Shown: positions 44,540 through 55,421, counted from the stretch's first letter. The stretch is DNA of 64,000 bases from Vibrio ziniensis (GCF_011064285.1 NZ_CP049331.1:2356001-2420000), one strand, 5' to 3'. The notes: a model not told the origin generated them from the sequence alone. Made by a program: numbers and translations.

Positions 44540-45178
44540 ATGAAGAGTATTGTTGTTTTAATTTCAGGAAATGGTACCAATTTACAAGCGATCATCGATG
44601 CTTGTGAGTCAAGCATTCATGAAGGCAGAGTAACGGCTGTTTTTTCGAATAAAGCAACTGCTTATGGCTTAGAGCGAGCTAAAAAAGCAGGTGCAGCGGC
44701 AGTATTTGTCGATCCAAAAGAGTATGAGACCCGTGATGCTTACGACCATGCCCTTATGGAACAAATTGATGAATATAAACCTGACCTAGTTATTTTAGCG
44801 GGCTATATGCGTATCCTGAGTAGTGAGTTTGTACGTCACTACTTAGGACGTATGATCAATATTCACCCATCACTACTGCCTAAGTACCCAGGTTTAAATA
44901 CCTACCAACGAGCGATTCACGCTGGTGATGAAGAACACGGTACTAGTGTTCACTTCGTCACGGAGCAACTCGACGGTGGGCCTGTCATCCTTCAAGCAAA
45001 AGTGCCAATTTTTGATGAAGATACAGTAGAAACTCTGACAGAACGTGTGCAAAACCAAGAGTATCGTATCTATCCTTTAGTGACTCAATGGTTTGTCGAA
45101 GACAGACTAAAAATGAATGAAGGTAAGGCATACCTTGATGGTGAGCCACTAGGTATGCACGGCTACGCGACGGAATGA
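44540..45178 (+). CDS. purN: Phosphoribosylglycinamide formyltransferase
   Basis: Third step of purine synthesis: transfers formyl from 10-formyltetrahydrofolate to GAR. The 212 residues show VVLISGNGTNLQAIIDACES at the start, VILAGYMRILSSEFV, the catalytic MINIHPSLLPKYPGLNTYQR segment near residue 104 with Asn-His, and GTSVHFVTEQLDGGPVILQA. Second gene of purMN. Confidence 0.97.
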   Translation: MKSIVVLISGNGTNLQAIIDACESSIHEGRVTAVFSNKATAYGLERAKKAGAAAVFVDPKEYETRDAYDHALMEQIDEYKPDLVILAGYMRILSSEFVRHYLGRMINIHPSLLPKYPGLNTYQRAIHAGDEEHGTSVHFVTEQLDGGPVILQAKVPIFDEDTVETLTERVQNQEYRIYPLVTQWFVEDRLKMNEGKAYLDGEPLGMHGYATE

Positions 45179-45199
45179 TTGCTTAGAGCGATGAATACT

Positions 45200-45232
45200 A
45201 AAAAGGGTTGATACTGCATCAACCCTTTTTTC
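45200..45232 (+). terminator. Terminator of purMN
   Basis: Stem AAAAAGGGTTGAT/ATCAACCCTTTTT with a 5-base loop and T tail, 22 bases after purN. Confidence 0.92.
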
Positions 45233-45258
45233 ATTTTGTATAATCCAGTTGCAATGTA

Positions 45259-46104
45259 TTACTCAAGTGGCTCTATTGGCGCTTGGTTTCCCGGTTTAGG
45301 TGCAGCAAATGCAACATCGGTTAGCTCTGAACTGTTGCTTTCGAACAGTTCACCATAATGGAAAATATTGAATTCCCCCGGTTTCATTCTATGCCATTGC
45401 TCGTTGCCCGTTAGCGGTTGAGTCGCAATCACAGAAACCACATCATCTGGTGTCGTTTCTTCTTGGAAATTGATTTCGATATCTTCGTCTAGCAGTGCAG
45501 CTCGACCAAATGGCGCTCGACGAGTAATCCAGTAAAGATGATTAGTGCAATATGTCATTAGGTATTCACCGTCAGACAACAGCATGTTAAAAACCCCTTT
45601 ATCACGCAGTTCATCACAACGCAAAGCGAGATAACGAAATACTGCCGGCATATCTTTAGGTGGCTCTGGATAACGGTTCTCTAGCTTATCAAGTAGCCAG
45701 CAAAAAGCCGCTTCACTGTCTGTTTGTCCTACAGGTCGATGACGACCAGTCGGTAAATCTTGGTAATCGGTCAACTGACCGTTATGAGCAAACGTCCAAT
45801 AACGTCCCCATAATTCCCGTGTAAATGGATGAGTATTCTCTAAATTCACACCGCCTCGATTCGCCTGGCGAATATGACTGATCACGGCGCAACTCTTGAT
45901 GGGGTATTCTTGAACTAACTGTGCAATCTTGGATTGGTAACTAGGATTTGGATCTTTGAATGTTCTAAAGCCTTTACCTTCGTAAAACGTGATACCCCAA
46001 CCATCGCGATGCGGCCCGGTATTACCACCACGTTGAATCAAGCCAGTAAAACTAAAACAAATATCAGTGGGGACATTAGCGCTCATTCCGAGCAATTCAC
46101 ACAT
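45259..46104 (-). CDS. Class II glutamine amidotransferase, YafJ-like
   Basis: A 281-residue single-domain Ntn-hydrolase amidotransferase with the nucleophile at Cys2 after removal of Met (MCELLGMSANVPTD), the HRDGWGITFYEGKGF segment near residue 33, SHIRQANRGGVNLENTHPF near residue 77 and FAHNGQL near residue 107. It corresponds to E. coli YafJ, recently thought to act in metabolite repair; the reaction here is not certain. It lies downstream of gmhA with a hairpin between them, the E. coli neighbourhood. Confidence 0.88.
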   Translation of the reverse strand: MCELLGMSANVPTDICFSFTGLIQRGGNTGPHRDGWGITFYEGKGFRTFKDPNPSYQSKIAQLVQEYPIKSCAVISHIRQANRGGVNLENTHPFTRELWGRYWTFAHNGQLTDYQDLPTGRHRPVGQTDSEAAFCWLLDKLENRYPEPPKDMPAVFRYLALRCDELRDKGVFNMLLSDGEYLMTYCTNHLYWITRRAPFGRAALLDEDIEINFQEETTPDDVVSVIATQPLTGNEQWHRMKPGEFNIFHYGELFESNSSELTDVAFAAPKPGNQAPIEPLE

Positions 46105-46154
46105 CTTAACTTTCTCTCCTACTACCCATTTGATGCTAACTACAGATTATGTTT

Positions 46155-46195
46155 CGAGCTGGCTGTTACATTCCGTCCTGATAAAAGCCAGCTCG
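46155..46195 (-). promoter_or_regulatory. Hairpin between gmhA and the amidotransferase gene
   Basis: A 10-pair inverted repeat CGAGCTGGCT/AGCCAGCTCG with a 21-base loop and no T tail on the minus strand. Likely an intercistronic RNA structure or weak attenuator. Confidence 0.45.
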
Positions 46196-46206
46196 ATAAT
46201 CATCAG

Positions 46207-46782
46207 TTATTCCATTTCTTTTTCAATAAGTTGAATAACGATATGGATAATTTTGATATGTACTTCTTGAATACGGTCAGCGTAACCAAAGTGCGGTACG
46301 CGAATTTCAACATCCGCTACGCCCGCCATTTTACCGCCATCTTTACCAGTAAGTGCGATTGTTTTCATACCTTTTGCTTTAGCTGCTTCAATCGCTTTCA
46401 GAATGTTGCCTGAGTTACCCGACGTTGATAAGCCAAATAACACATCACCAGTAGATCCAACAGCTTCGACATAACGAGAGAACACAAAATCATAGCCAAA
46501 GTCATTGCTGACACATGATAGATGGCTTGGATCAGAAATGGCGATACCAGGGTAACCAGGGCGATTTTCACGGTAGCGACCCGTTAACTCTTCAGCAAAG
46601 TGCATTGCATCACAGTGTGAGCCACCATTACCACAAGACAACACTTTACCGCCCTTCTTGAATGAATCAGCAATAAGTTTTGCTGCAGCTTCAATTTGAG
46701 CAATATTGTGGTCATCGCTTAAAAATTTGTTCAGCACTTCAGCGGCTTCGGTTAGTTCACTTCTAATTAGATCCTGATACAT
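46207..46782 (-). CDS. gmhA: Phosphoheptose isomerase GmhA
   Basis: Converts sedoheptulose-7-phosphate to D-glycero-D-manno-heptose-7-phosphate for the LPS inner core. The 191-residue SIS-domain protein has [20 protein letters not shown] near residue 53, [20 protein letters not shown] near residue 113 and the zinc-ligand region [20 protein letters not shown] at the end. Normal length; the gmhA-yafJ pair divergent from fadE is conserved with E. coli. Confidence 0.96.
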   Translation of the reverse strand: MYQDLIRSELTEAAEVLNKFLSDDHNIAQIEAAAKLIADSFKKGGKVLSCGNGGSHCDAMHFAEELTGRYRENRPGYPGIAISDPSHLSCVSNDFGYDFVFSRYVEAVGSTGDVLFGLSTSGNSGNILKAIEAAKAKGMKTIALTGKDGGKMAGVADVEIRVPHFGYADRIQEVHIKIIHIVIQLIEKEME

Positions 46783-47021
46783 AGTTATTCTCTTCTTAAA
46801 ATCTGCTTGCAGATGAACTCTCTATATAGAGATGTAGGACACTATTGAGTTTACCCAAACCTGCGATTCTGTCGATAGATAAGCCTTAATAATTGCACTT
46901 TGTGAACAATATTCATCTCTCTCAAATTTAATCAGAGCGCACATTTTAGACTATTCGCTCTACACAGATCACTTTTTGAACATTTAATGGTTTTACATTT
47001 TATTAATATTTCATTTACACT

Positions 47022-47039
47022 TTACTGGTTAGACCACTT
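47022..47039 (+). promoter_or_regulatory. FadR-like operator upstream of fadE
   Basis: ACTGGTTAGACCACT (47024-47038) contains the TGGT-N3-ACCA dyad and resembles the FadR consensus AACTGGTCNGACCTGTT. FadR represses fadE in E. coli until long-chain acyl-CoA is present. The rest of the 350-base gmhA-fadE interval is AT-rich and must hold both promoters; nothing else could be assigned. Confidence 0.65.
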
Positions 47040-47132
47040 TTAAAAACAAAAATAAAGCGGCTTCAGAAAGTTCACAAAAAATGAATGCTGATAACTCAAA
47101 TAAACATACAGCATGACTATAAGGACATTAAC

Positions 47133-49577
47133 ATGGACATCTTGCTCTCTACACTTGGGTTCTTTGCAGTACTAAGCGCTTGCTTGTATCACAGAACTTC
47201 GTTGTTCGTATCACTCGCTGCACTGACTATCTCAATGCTGGTGCTCTCATTGTTCGGCCCTGTAGGTATCATAGGCTGGAGTTTATATTTAGCAGCCATC
47301 GCACTTTGCACCGTTCCTTCGATTCGCCAAGCAGCCATTAGCGGCAAAGCACTAACGGTGTTTAAGAAAGTGCTTCCGGCTATGTCGCAAACAGAAAAAG
47401 AAGCGTTAGATGCTGGTACTGTATGGTGGGAAGCAGAACTGTTCAAAGGCAAACCAAACTGGCAGCAATTGCACGACATTCCAGCGCCACAACTCAGTGA
47501 GGAAGAAAGAGCTTTCCTTGAGGGGCCAGTGAATAAAGTTTGTGCAATGGTGAACGACTACCAAGTCACTCATGAACTGGCAGACCTGCCTCCTGAGGTT
47601 TGGCAGTACCTAAAAGACAACAAATTCTTCGCCATGATTATTAAGAAAAAATACGGTGGCTTAGAGTTTTCGGCTTACGCACAATCGCTGGTTCTGCAAA
47701 AACTGACGGGCGTATCTGGTGTGCTTTCTTCAACTGTAGGCGTGCCTAACTCATTAGGTCCGGGTGAACTGCTACAACACTACGGTACAAAAGAACAGCA
47801 AGATTATTACTTACCACGCCTAGCACAGGGTAAAGAAATACCATGTTTTGCTCTAACTAGCCCTGAAGCAGGTTCAGATGCAGGCTCAATCCCTGATTAC
47901 GGCATTGTTTGCAAAGGACAATGGGAAGGTAAAGAAGTTCTTGGTATGAGACTGACTTGGAACAAACGCTATATTACGCTTGCGCCTGTTGCCACAGTGC
48001 TTGGTTTAGCCTTCAAACTTCAAGATCCTGAACACCTACTCGGTGAAAAAGAAGACATTGGTATCACCTGTGCCCTGATCCCAACCAATCTAAAAGGTGT
48101 GGAAATTGGTAATCGCCACTTCCCACTTAATGTTCCGTTCCAAAACGGTCCAACTCGCGGTAACGATATCTTTGTTCCGCTCGATTTCATCATTGGTGGG
48201 CCTGATATGGCAGGTCAAGGTTGGAGAATGTTGGTTGAATGTCTATCAGTTGGTCGCGGTATAACTCTACCGTCAAACTCAACGGGTGGCACAAAAACGG
48301 CGGCTTTGGCAACGGGTGCTTATGCTCGTATTCGCCGTCAGTTCAAACAGCCTATTGGTCAAATGGAAGGTATTGAAGAACCATTAGCACGTCTTGCCGG
48401 CAACGCTTATGTGATGGATGCAGCAAGCAATCTGACCGTTACAGGTATCGATCTTGGTGAAAAGCCATCTGTCATCTCTGCTATTGTGAAATATCACTGT
48501 ACCCACCGAGGTCAACGTTCCATTATTGATGCGATGGACATTGTCGGTGGTAAAGGTATCTGTTTAGGCCCTTCAAACTTCTTGGCGAGAGGTTACCAAG
48601 GCTCTCCTATTGCGATTACCGTTGAAGGCGCCAACATTCTTACTCGTTCGATGATCATCTTTGGTCAGGGTGCGATTCGCTGTCACCCTTATGTATTGAA
48701 AGAAATGGAAGCGGCACACTCTGAGAGCTCTAATGCTGTTGAACAATTTGATAGCGCATTGGCTGGCCACGTTAGCTTTACCACCAGCAACTTGATTCGC
48801 AGTATTTGGTTAGGTTTGACCGATGGTATTGGTTCTTACTCTCCAACCAAAGACGCAACGCAACGTTACTACCAACAACTCAACCGTTACAGTGCCAACC
48901 TCGCGTTATTGGCCGACATTTCTATGGCTGTTTTGGGTGGTTCTTTAAAACGTAAAGAACGCTTATCAGCACGTTTAGGTGATATTTTAAGCCAGCTTTA
49001 CATGAGTTCTGCGACGCTTAAACGGTTTGAAAATGATGATCGCCCAGTAGAAGATTTGCCATTAGTTCATTGGGGTCTACAAGACAGCTTAAAACAAACT
49101 GAAATAGCGATAGATGAGTTTCTTGCCAACTTCCCAAATCCAGTGATTGGAAAAGTATTGCGCGTCTTAATTCTACCTTTCGGCCGCGTACGTAAAGGAC
49201 CAAATGACAAACTGGATAGTAAATTGGCGCAGATTCTACAAACACCAAGTGCAACGCGTTCGCGTCTTGGTCGCTACCAGTATTTGGCGCCAACGGCCCA
49301 TAACCCAGCAGGCAGAATTGAACTGGCGTTGAGCGTAGTACTTCAAGCTGAGCCTATTTTCAATAAAGTCTGCAAAGCACTTGAGAAACGCTATCCATTT
49401 ACTCAGCTCGATAAAATTGCCGCAGAAGGGTTAGCAAACAAGATCATTAATGAACAAGAGGCCGAACTATTAATAGAGGCTGAGAATCACCGTTTGTACA
49501 CCATTAATGTCGATGACTTTACACCGTCAGAGCTAGCAGCTAAAAAATCCAAAGCAAAGCTAGAACAAGTGGCTTAA
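47133..49577 (+). CDS. fadE: Acyl-CoA dehydrogenase FadE
   Basis: FAD-dependent first oxidation step of fatty-acid beta-oxidation. The 814-residue protein is of the large FadE type: two N-terminal hydrophobic helices (residues about 2-60), then an acyl-CoA dehydrogenase core with [40 protein letters not shown] and [20 protein letters not shown] followed by [20 protein letters not shown], and a long C-terminal domain (DUF1974 type). AAGGA lies 9 bases before the ATG at 47133; in-frame extension to 47085 lacks a site. Repression by FadR is likely from the upstream operator. Confidence 0.95.
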   Translation: MDILLSTLGFFAVLSACLYHRTSLFVSLAALTISMLVLSLFGPVGIIGWSLYLAAIALCTVPSIRQAAISGKALTVFKKVLPAMSQTEKEALDAGTVWWEAELFKGKPNWQQLHDIPAPQLSEEERAFLEGPVNKVCAMVNDYQVTHELADLPPEVWQYLKDNKFFAMIIKKKYGGLEFSAYAQSLVLQKLTGVSGVLSSTVGVPNSLGPGELLQHYGTKEQQDYYLPRLAQGKEIPCFALTSPEAGSDAGSIPDYGIVCKGQWEGKEVLGMRLTWNKRYITLAPVATVLGLAFKLQDPEHLLGEKEDIGITCALIPTNLKGVEIGNRHFPLNVPFQNGPTRGNDIFVPLDFIIGGPDMAGQGWRMLVECLSVGRGITLPSNSTGGTKTAALATGAYARIRRQFKQPIGQMEGIEEPLARLAGNAYVMDAASNLTVTGIDLGEKPSVISAIVKYHCTHRGQRSIIDAMDIVGGKGICLGPSNFLARGYQGSPIAITVEGANILTRSMIIFGQGAIRCHPYVLKEMEAAHSESSNAVEQFDSALAGHVSFTTSNLIRSIWLGLTDGIGSYSPTKDATQRYYQQLNRYSANLALLADISMAVLGGSLKRKERLSARLGDILSQLYMSSATLKRFENDDRPVEDLPLVHWGLQDSLKQTEIAIDEFLANFPNPVIGKVLRVLILPFGRVRKGPNDKLDSKLAQILQTPSATRSRLGRYQYLAPTAHNPAGRIELALSVVLQAEPIFNKVCKALEKRYPFTQLDKIAAEGLANKIINEQEAELLIEAENHRLYTINVDDFTPSELAAKKSKAKLEQVA

Positions 49578-49593
49578 TCAAAGCCCAAAGGTA

Positions 49594-49625
49594 AAAAAGG
49601 GAGGTTAACCTCCCTTTTCGTTTAT
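49594..49625 (+). terminator. Terminator of fadE
   Basis: A 24-base perfect palindrome (49595-49618) folding as a 10-pair stem with TTAA loop and a T-rich tail. Confidence 0.88.
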
Positions 49626-49701
49626 CTACTGTTACTACATCAATTTGACTAATGAATAAATGGGGGCTATGCGCGTTGGCGTTCGCCTCCCATTCAGTGT
49701 T

Positions 49702-50952
49702 TTATTTCTTGGGCATATTGAGCTGCATCTCTGGGAGCTCTTGTTTACGAGCTTTAAACTTGCGAATAAAGAACCAAGCTACCAACGCCAAAATAATCAC
49801 AATCACGTTGCCAATGGCGATATAAATCATGTATTCAGTACGACGCTCTTCACGAACTTTCTGCAAGAGCGCTTCTTGAGCGACTTTGCGGCGCTGTTCA
49901 GCTTCCGCTTCTTGCATCAGTCTCGCTTGTTCAAGATTAAGCTCTTGAACCACACTGTAAGTACTCTCTTTTATTGGGAAGAAAAGCGGGCGTTTAGACG
50001 CAAGGTCAGTTGCATAAACTCCCCCTTCCCACGCGTAGTTTCCTAAGTCGCCATTATATGGAAGAGTAAGTATCATCTTTAGCGATTCAGGTTCTGCAAC
50101 ACCTTCAACACGAAACTCTTTTTTATCAGGCGTTTCATGACGGACATACGCCGCTAGTGATCCAGGTTCAACCATTCCTTGCTCACCACTGATAACTACC
50201 TGATGAGGTTCATTGGCAACTCGTGACTGAATAAAACTCGCCGAAAGTGGCGAAGGATAAATCAGCACTTCCTGTTCTAGGGCTCGCAAAAACACACCAT
50301 TACCAGAAGTTATTCTCACTCGATATTTGCCTGGTTCAGGGGAAATATTTAGTTTAACAGTGAAAACACCGTCACCTGGTTTTTCATCTAAGTCACGCCC
50401 ATCGTCAGCAAACTCGCCAATCACCGTCGGAACAGGGCGAGCTTCTTTAACTAAGCTCTCTTCATCATCAATATATTTACGGAACGTAACTTTAAGGTTC
50501 ACTCTGTCGAGGAAATCTTTAAGCAATAACGGATTACCATCCGAGGTTAAACGTGCAGTAAATTTTATCTCTTCGCCACTGTAAATTCGGCTTGGAAACG
50601 CGTCTGAAGTCAGTTGTAGGTGTGATATCAGCTTAACGTTGTTTTTAGGCGATACTTTGCCTATCGCTTGCCAAGGTCCCGGCATAGGATGGTCGATTGA
50701 GATAATGTCCATTGTTGGCTCTTGATACCAACGCACATTATCTGGGTTACGGGTCGCATAATACTTTTTGCCGTCAGGACGCACCAACACCACAGGTTGA
50801 GAACCTTGCTCTCGATAGATGACAAACGTTATTTGAGTGATAGTAGGATCAACACGAAATCGGTTATCTAATAAAGAAAGTGAGGATTCACGGCTAGCAA
50901 AAGTATTTAAACTCAAGAGGAGCCCCAAAAGAGCGATTCCAATCCTCAACAT
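49702..50952 (-). CDS. TIGR03503-type membrane protein
   Basis: A 416-residue protein with a signal peptide (cleavage near TFA-SR, residue 19), a large periplasmic part with two or three Ig-like or Choice-of-anchor-like beta domains (DDGRDLDEKPGDGVFTVKLN near residue 200 is the typical repeat motif), a Glu/Arg-rich coiled segment from about 345 and one C-terminal membrane helix (MIYIAIGNVIVIILALVAWF). This layout fits the TIGR03503 family of vibrios and shewanellas; its function is unknown to me. It follows dnaQ by 24 bases on the same strand. Confidence 0.75.
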   Translation of the reverse strand: MLRIGIALLGLLLSLNTFASRESSLSLLDNRFRVDPTITQITFVIYREQGSQPVVLVRPDGKKYYATRNPDNVRWYQEPTMDIISIDHPMPGPWQAIGKVSPKNNVKLISHLQLTSDAFPSRIYSGEEIKFTARLTSDGNPLLLKDFLDRVNLKVTFRKYIDDEESLVKEARPVPTVIGEFADDGRDLDEKPGDGVFTVKLNISPEPGKYRVRITSGNGVFLRALEQEVLIYPSPLSASFIQSRVANEPHQVVISGEQGMVEPGSLAAYVRHETPDKKEFRVEGVAEPESLKMILTLPYNGDLGNYAWEGGVYATDLASKRPLFFPIKESTYSVVQELNLEQARLMQEAEAEQRRKVAQEALLQKVREERRTEYMIYIAIGNVIVIILALVAWFFIRKFKARKQELPEMQLNMPKK

Positions 50953-50976
50953 ATCATCTCCTAAAATAGACCACTT

Positions 50977-51720
50977 TTATTGACGCCAAAGACAAGAACC
51001 ACTCTTTGCAACTAAATCTAAACGTCCTTGATGCGCTTCTAATTCATCGGCGGTTGCCATCAATACCTTTAGCGCTTTTCGTCCACTTTCTACTCGTTTA
51101 ATCGAACCTGCTCCTGTCGCCCCATCCCCTTGAGCTCCAGCGTTAAATTGAAGTGACGTTTGACCACCGGTCATTAATAAATAAACGTCCGCAAGAATCT
51201 CCGCATCGAGCAAAGCCCCGTGGAGTGTTCGGTGCGAGTTATCTATGCCGTAGCGTTCACAGAGAATGTCCAAGTTGTTGCGTTTGCCAGGAAAGATTTT
51301 CTTTGCCATGGCAAGGGTATCGGTGATTTTACAAATCTGCTCAGTTTTTAACGAACTCCCCCCCAACTTAGCAAACTCATAATCCATAAAGCCAACGTCG
51401 AAGGGCGCATTGTGCGCAACCAACTCAGCATCTTTAATGAATTCGAGAAATTCTTCATGAACATCGCGGTATTCGGGTTTATCAACTAAAAACTCATCCG
51501 TAATACCGTGGACTTCAACGGCCTCATCTTGAATTTTTCTATCGGGTTTCAGATAAACGTGGAAGTGGCGCCCTGTGAGTTTTCGGTTAACGATCTCCAC
51601 AGCACCGATTTCAATGATTCGGTGCCCTTCGTAATGTGGACCGCCTTCTAGGTTCATACCTGTGGTTTCGGTATCGAGAACCACAATACGGTCGTATTCA
51701 GAATTGCTGCTAGTATTCAT
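50977..51720 (-). CDS. dnaQ: DNA polymerase III epsilon subunit (proofreading exonuclease)
   Basis: 3'-5' exonuclease that proofreads for the replicative polymerase DnaE, which is also encoded in this window. The 247 residues show the DEDDh motifs: DTETTGMNLEGGPHYEGHRI near residue 16, VAHNAPFDVGFMDYEF near residue 98 and HRTLHGALLDAEILADVYLL near residue 160, then a Gln/Ala-rich linker and the polymerase-binding tail. Divergent from rnhA with a 56-base gap, as in E. coli. Confidence 0.96.
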   Translation of the reverse strand: MNTSSNSEYDRIVVLDTETTGMNLEGGPHYEGHRIIEIGAVEIVNRKLTGRHFHVYLKPDRKIQDEAVEVHGITDEFLVDKPEYRDVHEEFLEFIKDAELVAHNAPFDVGFMDYEFAKLGGSSLKTEQICKITDTLAMAKKIFPGKRNNLDILCERYGIDNSHRTLHGALLDAEILADVYLLMTGGQTSLQFNAGAQGDGATGAGSIKRVESGRKALKVLMATADELEAHQGRLDLVAKSGSCLWRQ

Positions 51721-51776
51721 GAGGATATATATGTCAGACTATGCCAAATGTGTGCGTAACCCAATAGTATCAAATC

Positions 51777-52241
51777 ATGAAGAAACAGGTGGAAATTTTC
51801 ACTGATGGATCGTGTTTAGGCAATCCGGGCCCTGGTGGGTATGGAGTGGTTCTTCGTTACAAGAACAACGAAAAGACACTCGCCAAAGGCTACAAGCTAA
51901 CGACGAACAACAGGATGGAAATGCTTGCAGCCGTTGTTGCACTGCAAACACTCAAAGAACCTTGCCATGTTATTTTAACCACAGACAGTCAATACGTCCG
52001 TCAAGGCATCACTCAGTGGATCCACAACTGGAAAAAACGTAACTGGAAGACTTCAGCCAACAAACCAGTTAAAAATGCCGACCTCTGGCAAGCACTTGAT
52101 CATGAAACAGCCCGCCATCAAGTAGAGTGGCACTGGGTAAAAGGTCATGCTGGGCACAGAGAAAATGAAATGTGTGACGAACTTGCTCGAGTAGCGGCTG
52201 AAAACCCAACTGAAGAAGACACAGGTTATCAGCCAGAGTAA
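51777..52241 (+). CDS. rnhA: Ribonuclease HI
   Basis: Degrades RNA in RNA-DNA hybrids. The 154 residues have [20 protein letters not shown] with the first catalytic Asp at residue 9 or 10, [13 protein letters not shown] with the catalytic Glu, [20 protein letters not shown] with the second Asp and [20 protein letters not shown] with the last. It ends 2 bases before the convergent methyltransferase gene; there is no room for an intrinsic terminator between them. Confidence 0.97.
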   Translation: MKKQVEIFTDGSCLGNPGPGGYGVVLRYKNNEKTLAKGYKLTTNNRMEMLAAVVALQTLKEPCHVILTTDSQYVRQGITQWIHNWKKRNWKTSANKPVKNADLWQALDHETARHQVEWHWVKGHAGHRENEMCDELARVAAENPTEEDTGYQPE

Positions 52242-52243
52242 GG

Positions 52244-52978
52244 CTACTTTTCTTGATGTTTGATACGGTAGTTCACTCCAACCGGAGATAGACGCCGTTT
52301 CAAACGCCAGTGGGGCTTAATCGGTTTTAGTGGGTAAGTGCGTTTACGAGCAACAATAAAATACAAACTGCAAAACGTTGAGCCCACATCCCCTCTGCTG
52401 TTTTCCAACCACGTCCAGAAGGTGCGATATTTTTGCATTGGAAACAGCGCATATTGCTCGCACTCAATAACCTGATAGTTCAAAAGTCCTAACCAGTCCT
52501 TAATGCGATTTGGGGTGAACATTCTTCCACTCCAAGGCAAATTGTTTTTCCGCCAAGGCATAAAACTCGCAAGCCCAGTAAAGCTTATCGGATTAAAACC
52601 GGTGATGATCATGTAACCATCATCAATCAACACTCTGTCAACCTCACGCAGCATTCGGTGCGGGTCATTACAATAATCCAATTGGTGAGCGAGGATTGCA
52701 GCGTCTATGCTTTTCTCGAAGAAAGGTAAATCGAATCCATCAGCAATCACGGTATGCAATGGGTTTTCTATATCAAGGTGGACTTGGTGTTGAATATTGC
52801 AGTTACAACTGGCAAGCTCACAACTCAAGCCACCCAATTTTAACATATGATAACCAAAGAGTTTCGGGCACCACTCATCGAGCCGTGTTTGGATAGACTC
52901 ACTAACCCATTGACCATTCTTCAATTGAGACCAAGAATGAGGTTTCTCAATTTTTTTTTCGCTGCGTGCTGGTTTCAT
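52244..52978 (-). CDS. Class I SAM-dependent methyltransferase, YafS-like
   Basis: A 244-residue protein with a degenerate SAM-binding domain: [20 protein letters not shown] near residue 80, [20 protein letters not shown] and [20 protein letters not shown], typical of the methyltransferase type 11 fold. It corresponds to E. coli YafS by position between rnhA and gloB. Substrate unknown. Divergent from gloB with a 37-base gap. Confidence 0.85.
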   Translation of the reverse strand: MKPARSEKKIEKPHSWSQLKNGQWVSESIQTRLDEWCPKLFGYHMLKLGGLSCELASCNCNIQHQVHLDIENPLHTVIADGFDLPFFEKSIDAAILAHQLDYCNDPHRMLREVDRVLIDDGYMIITGFNPISFTGLASFMPWRKNNLPWSGRMFTPNRIKDWLGLLNYQVIECEQYALFPMQKYRTFWTWLENSRGDVGSTFCSLYFIVARKRTYPLKPIKPHWRLKRRLSPVGVNYRIKHQEK

Positions 52979-53015
52979 CGCTAACCCGCTTCACCATGGT
53001 GACTGGAGAGAACTC

Positions 53016-53774
53016 ATGTTACAGATCAAAAGCATACCTGCATTTAACGATAATTACATCTGGCTGATTCAAAATAGCGACAACCGATGTGCTGTTGTCG
53101 ACCCGGGTGACGCCAACCCAGTGCTTGCTTATTTAGAGCAACACGGTCTCACATTGGATACGATACTCATTACCCATCATCATAATGACCATACAGGCGG
53201 AATACGAGAGCTTGCAAAACACTATTTGGATATTGAAATCATTGGCCCAAGTCATGATCACGTGCCTTATTTAACGCAAAATGTTTCTGGTGGCGATCAA
53301 ATCGAGCTGTTTGGCGAACGTTTCTGGGTATTAGGATTACCGGGGCACACCTTAGGTCATATTGGTTATGCAGGGGATGGCAAACTGTTCTGTGGTGATG
53401 TCCTTTTTTCCGCCGGCTGTGGACGAGTATTTGAAGGCACCATGGAGCAGATGTTTACTTCGCTAGAAAAAATCTTAGCTTTGCCAGAAGAAACCGAAGT
53501 GTACTGTGCTCATGAGTACACTGCGAGCAACATTGCTTTTGCTATTGCCGTTGAACCCAATAACGAACAGTTGCAAATTTACCGTGATGAAGTGATTCGG
53601 TTAAGAGCCCAAAACAAATCGACCATTCCAACAACGTTGAGAAGAGAGAAATGGATAAATCCCTTTCTACGAACCAGAGAAGCCAGTGTAATCAAGTCAG
53701 TAACAAATAGAACAACACAAAATGATCCTATATCAATATTTACCGCATTACGTGAGTGGAAAAACGATTTTTAG
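53016..53774 (+). CDS. gloB: Hydroxyacylglutathione hydrolase (glyoxalase II)
   Basis: Hydrolyses S-lactoylglutathione to lactate and glutathione in methylglyoxal detoxification. The 252-residue metallo-beta-lactamase fold protein shows the metal-binding motif [14 protein letters not shown] near residue 52, [13 protein letters not shown] near residue 108, [16 protein letters not shown] and the substrate motif [14 protein letters not shown] near residue 167. Normal length; followed by mltD as in E. coli. Confidence 0.96.
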   Translation: MLQIKSIPAFNDNYIWLIQNSDNRCAVVDPGDANPVLAYLEQHGLTLDTILITHHHNDHTGGIRELAKHYLDIEIIGPSHDHVPYLTQNVSGGDQIELFGERFWVLGLPGHTLGHIGYAGDGKLFCGDVLFSAGCGRVFEGTMEQMFTSLEKILALPEETEVYCAHEYTASNIAFAIAVEPNNEQLQIYRDEVIRLRAQNKSTIPTTLRREKWINPFLRTREASVIKSVTNRTTQNDPISIFTALREWKNDF

Positions 53775-53846
53775 GAATTTGCCACTTGTCAGGGCAATTA
53801 ATAGGCAAGTATTATCTCCAGCCATTTATTAAAAAGATTGTTTTAC

Positions 53847-55421
53847 ATGCGAGTACAAACTAGCTGTCTGTTGGCTCTCCTATTGGCGGGATGCCAACTC
53901 AACCAGACAGCAGAAAAGACCACGACAGACGAAGTTGAAGTCAACGCACCTCAACAAATTAAGAAAGCAGAAGTATCCTCAACACAGCCAGTTGAACATG
54001 TTGAGCCTGTTGCTGAACCTAAAGTCATCACTCCACAAGAGCAAGAAGATGTCTGGCAACGTATCGCAATGCAACTTACGATGGGTATTCCACAGCATAA
54101 GTCTGTTGATTACTACCGTACTTGGTATTTGAAACATCCAAGCCATTTGCAAAAAGTCGCTCAACGTGCAGAACCATTCTTATATCTCATAACTGAGAAA
54201 ATTGAGCAAAGAGGCTTACCGCTAGAATTAGCCCTTTTGCCAATTGTAGAAAGTGCATTTGATGCCTTTGCTTATTCACACGGCAGCGCGGCTGGCTTGT
54301 GGCAATTTGTTCCTGCAACTGGAAAAATGTACGGACTAGAGCAGAATTTCTGGTACGACGGTCGTCGTGACGTCGATGCGTCAACAGATGCAGCTCTTAC
54401 ATACTTAACCAACTTAAGTAAACGTTTTGACGGTGACTGGCAACACGCGATCGCAGCTTATAATAGTGGCGGAGGTCGAGTTTCAAGTGCTATTCGTAAA
54501 AACAAAAACTTAGGAAAACCTATCGATTTCTTCTCTCTCGACTTACCTGATGAGACCAGCGGTTATGTGCCAAAATTACTCGCACTGGCAGACATTATCG
54601 CCAATCAAGAAAAATATGGTATCCAACTTCCAACTATTGCCAATAAACCAGTCTTGAAGTTAGTCGATCCTAAAGAACAGTTAGATCTTGCTATCGCCGC
54701 CAAATATGCAGACTTAGGTGTTAAAGAGCTGCAAAGTTACAACCCAGCATATAATCAGTGGGCGACAGCGCCTGATGGACCATTCCAGTTACTTCTACCT
54801 GTAGATAAAGCGGATGCTTTCCTTGCGAATGTAGAGAAGCATCGCGGTGAAGGAATGAAGCTTATTCGTTATCAGGTAAAATACGGAGATAGTCTGAGTG
54901 TGATTGCTGCGCATCACAATACAACGACTAAAGTAATCCAAACGGCAAACAATATGTCTGATAATTCAATACGAATCGGACAATACCTGATGATCCCAAC
55001 ATCAGTGAAAGACGAGAAAGCCTATGTACTAAGTGCAACTAACCGCCTTGAGAAAACGCAATCCGTTGCTAGAGGAAAATACAAGCTCTCTCATACTGTC
55101 GTAAATGGTGACAGTCTCTGGACGATTGCCCGTAAGCATAATGTATCGACAGCGTCATTGGCTAAATGGAATGGCATGGGGCCAAGAGATACATTACGTA
55201 TCGGACAGAAACTGGTGATTTGGAAAAACAACACCGATGGTGCCATTATCCGCACTGTTTTCTATAAAGTACGTAATGGTGATACGCTGAGCGATATTGC
55301 CGCCAAGTTTAAAGTGAAAACATCAGACATAGTAAAATGGAATGACTTGTCGAATAACAAGTACCTGAAACCCGGTCAGAACTTAAAACTCTATGTCGAT
55401 GTGACTAAGGTTAGTGTATGA
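53847..55421 (+). CDS. mltD: Membrane-bound lytic murein transglycosylase D
   Basis: Cleaves peptidoglycan glycan strands with anhydro-sugar formation at the outer membrane. The 524 residues have a lipoprotein signal (LLAGC, Cys16), a goose-lysozyme-like SLT domain with the catalytic Glu in LLPIVESAFDAFAYSHGSAA and GLWQFVPATGKMYGL near residue 135, and three C-terminal LysM repeats (near residues 345, 415 and 475, each with YGDSL/NGDSL/NGDTL). The ATG at 53847 keeps the short signal peptide; a TTG at 53838 would add three residues. The stop overlaps the next start as ATGA. Confidence 0.95.
   Translation: MRVQTSCLLALLLAGCQLNQTAEKTTTDEVEVNAPQQIKKAEVSSTQPVEHVEPVAEPKVITPQEQEDVWQRIAMQLTMGIPQHKSVDYYRTWYLKHPSHLQKVAQRAEPFLYLITEKIEQRGLPLELALLPIVESAFDAFAYSHGSAAGLWQFVPATGKMYGLEQNFWYDGRRDVDASTDAALTYLTNLSKRFDGDWQHAIAAYNSGGGRVSSAIRKNKNLGKPIDFFSLDLPDETSGYVPKLLALADIIANQEKYGIQLPTIANKPVLKLVDPKEQLDLAIAAKYADLGVKELQSYNPAYNQWATAPDGPFQLLLPVDKADAFLANVEKHRGEGMKLIRYQVKYGDSLSVIAAHHNTTTKVIQTANNMSDNSIRIGQYLMIPTSVKDEKAYVLSATNRLEKTQSVARGKYKLSHTVVNGDSLWTIARKHNVSTASLAKWNGMGPRDTLRIGQKLVIWKNNTDGAIIRTVFYKVRNGDTLSDIAAKFKVKTSDIVKWNDLSNNKYLKPGQNLKLYVDVTKVSV

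Noticed and set aside
46855..46930. CRP-like TGTGA half site before fadE
   Set aside because: Only one half matches well; too weak to report as a site.
47085..47132. Upstream extension of fadE to the first in-frame start
   Set aside because: No ribosome binding site, and the extension lacks the hydrophobic FadE N-terminus that begins at 47133.
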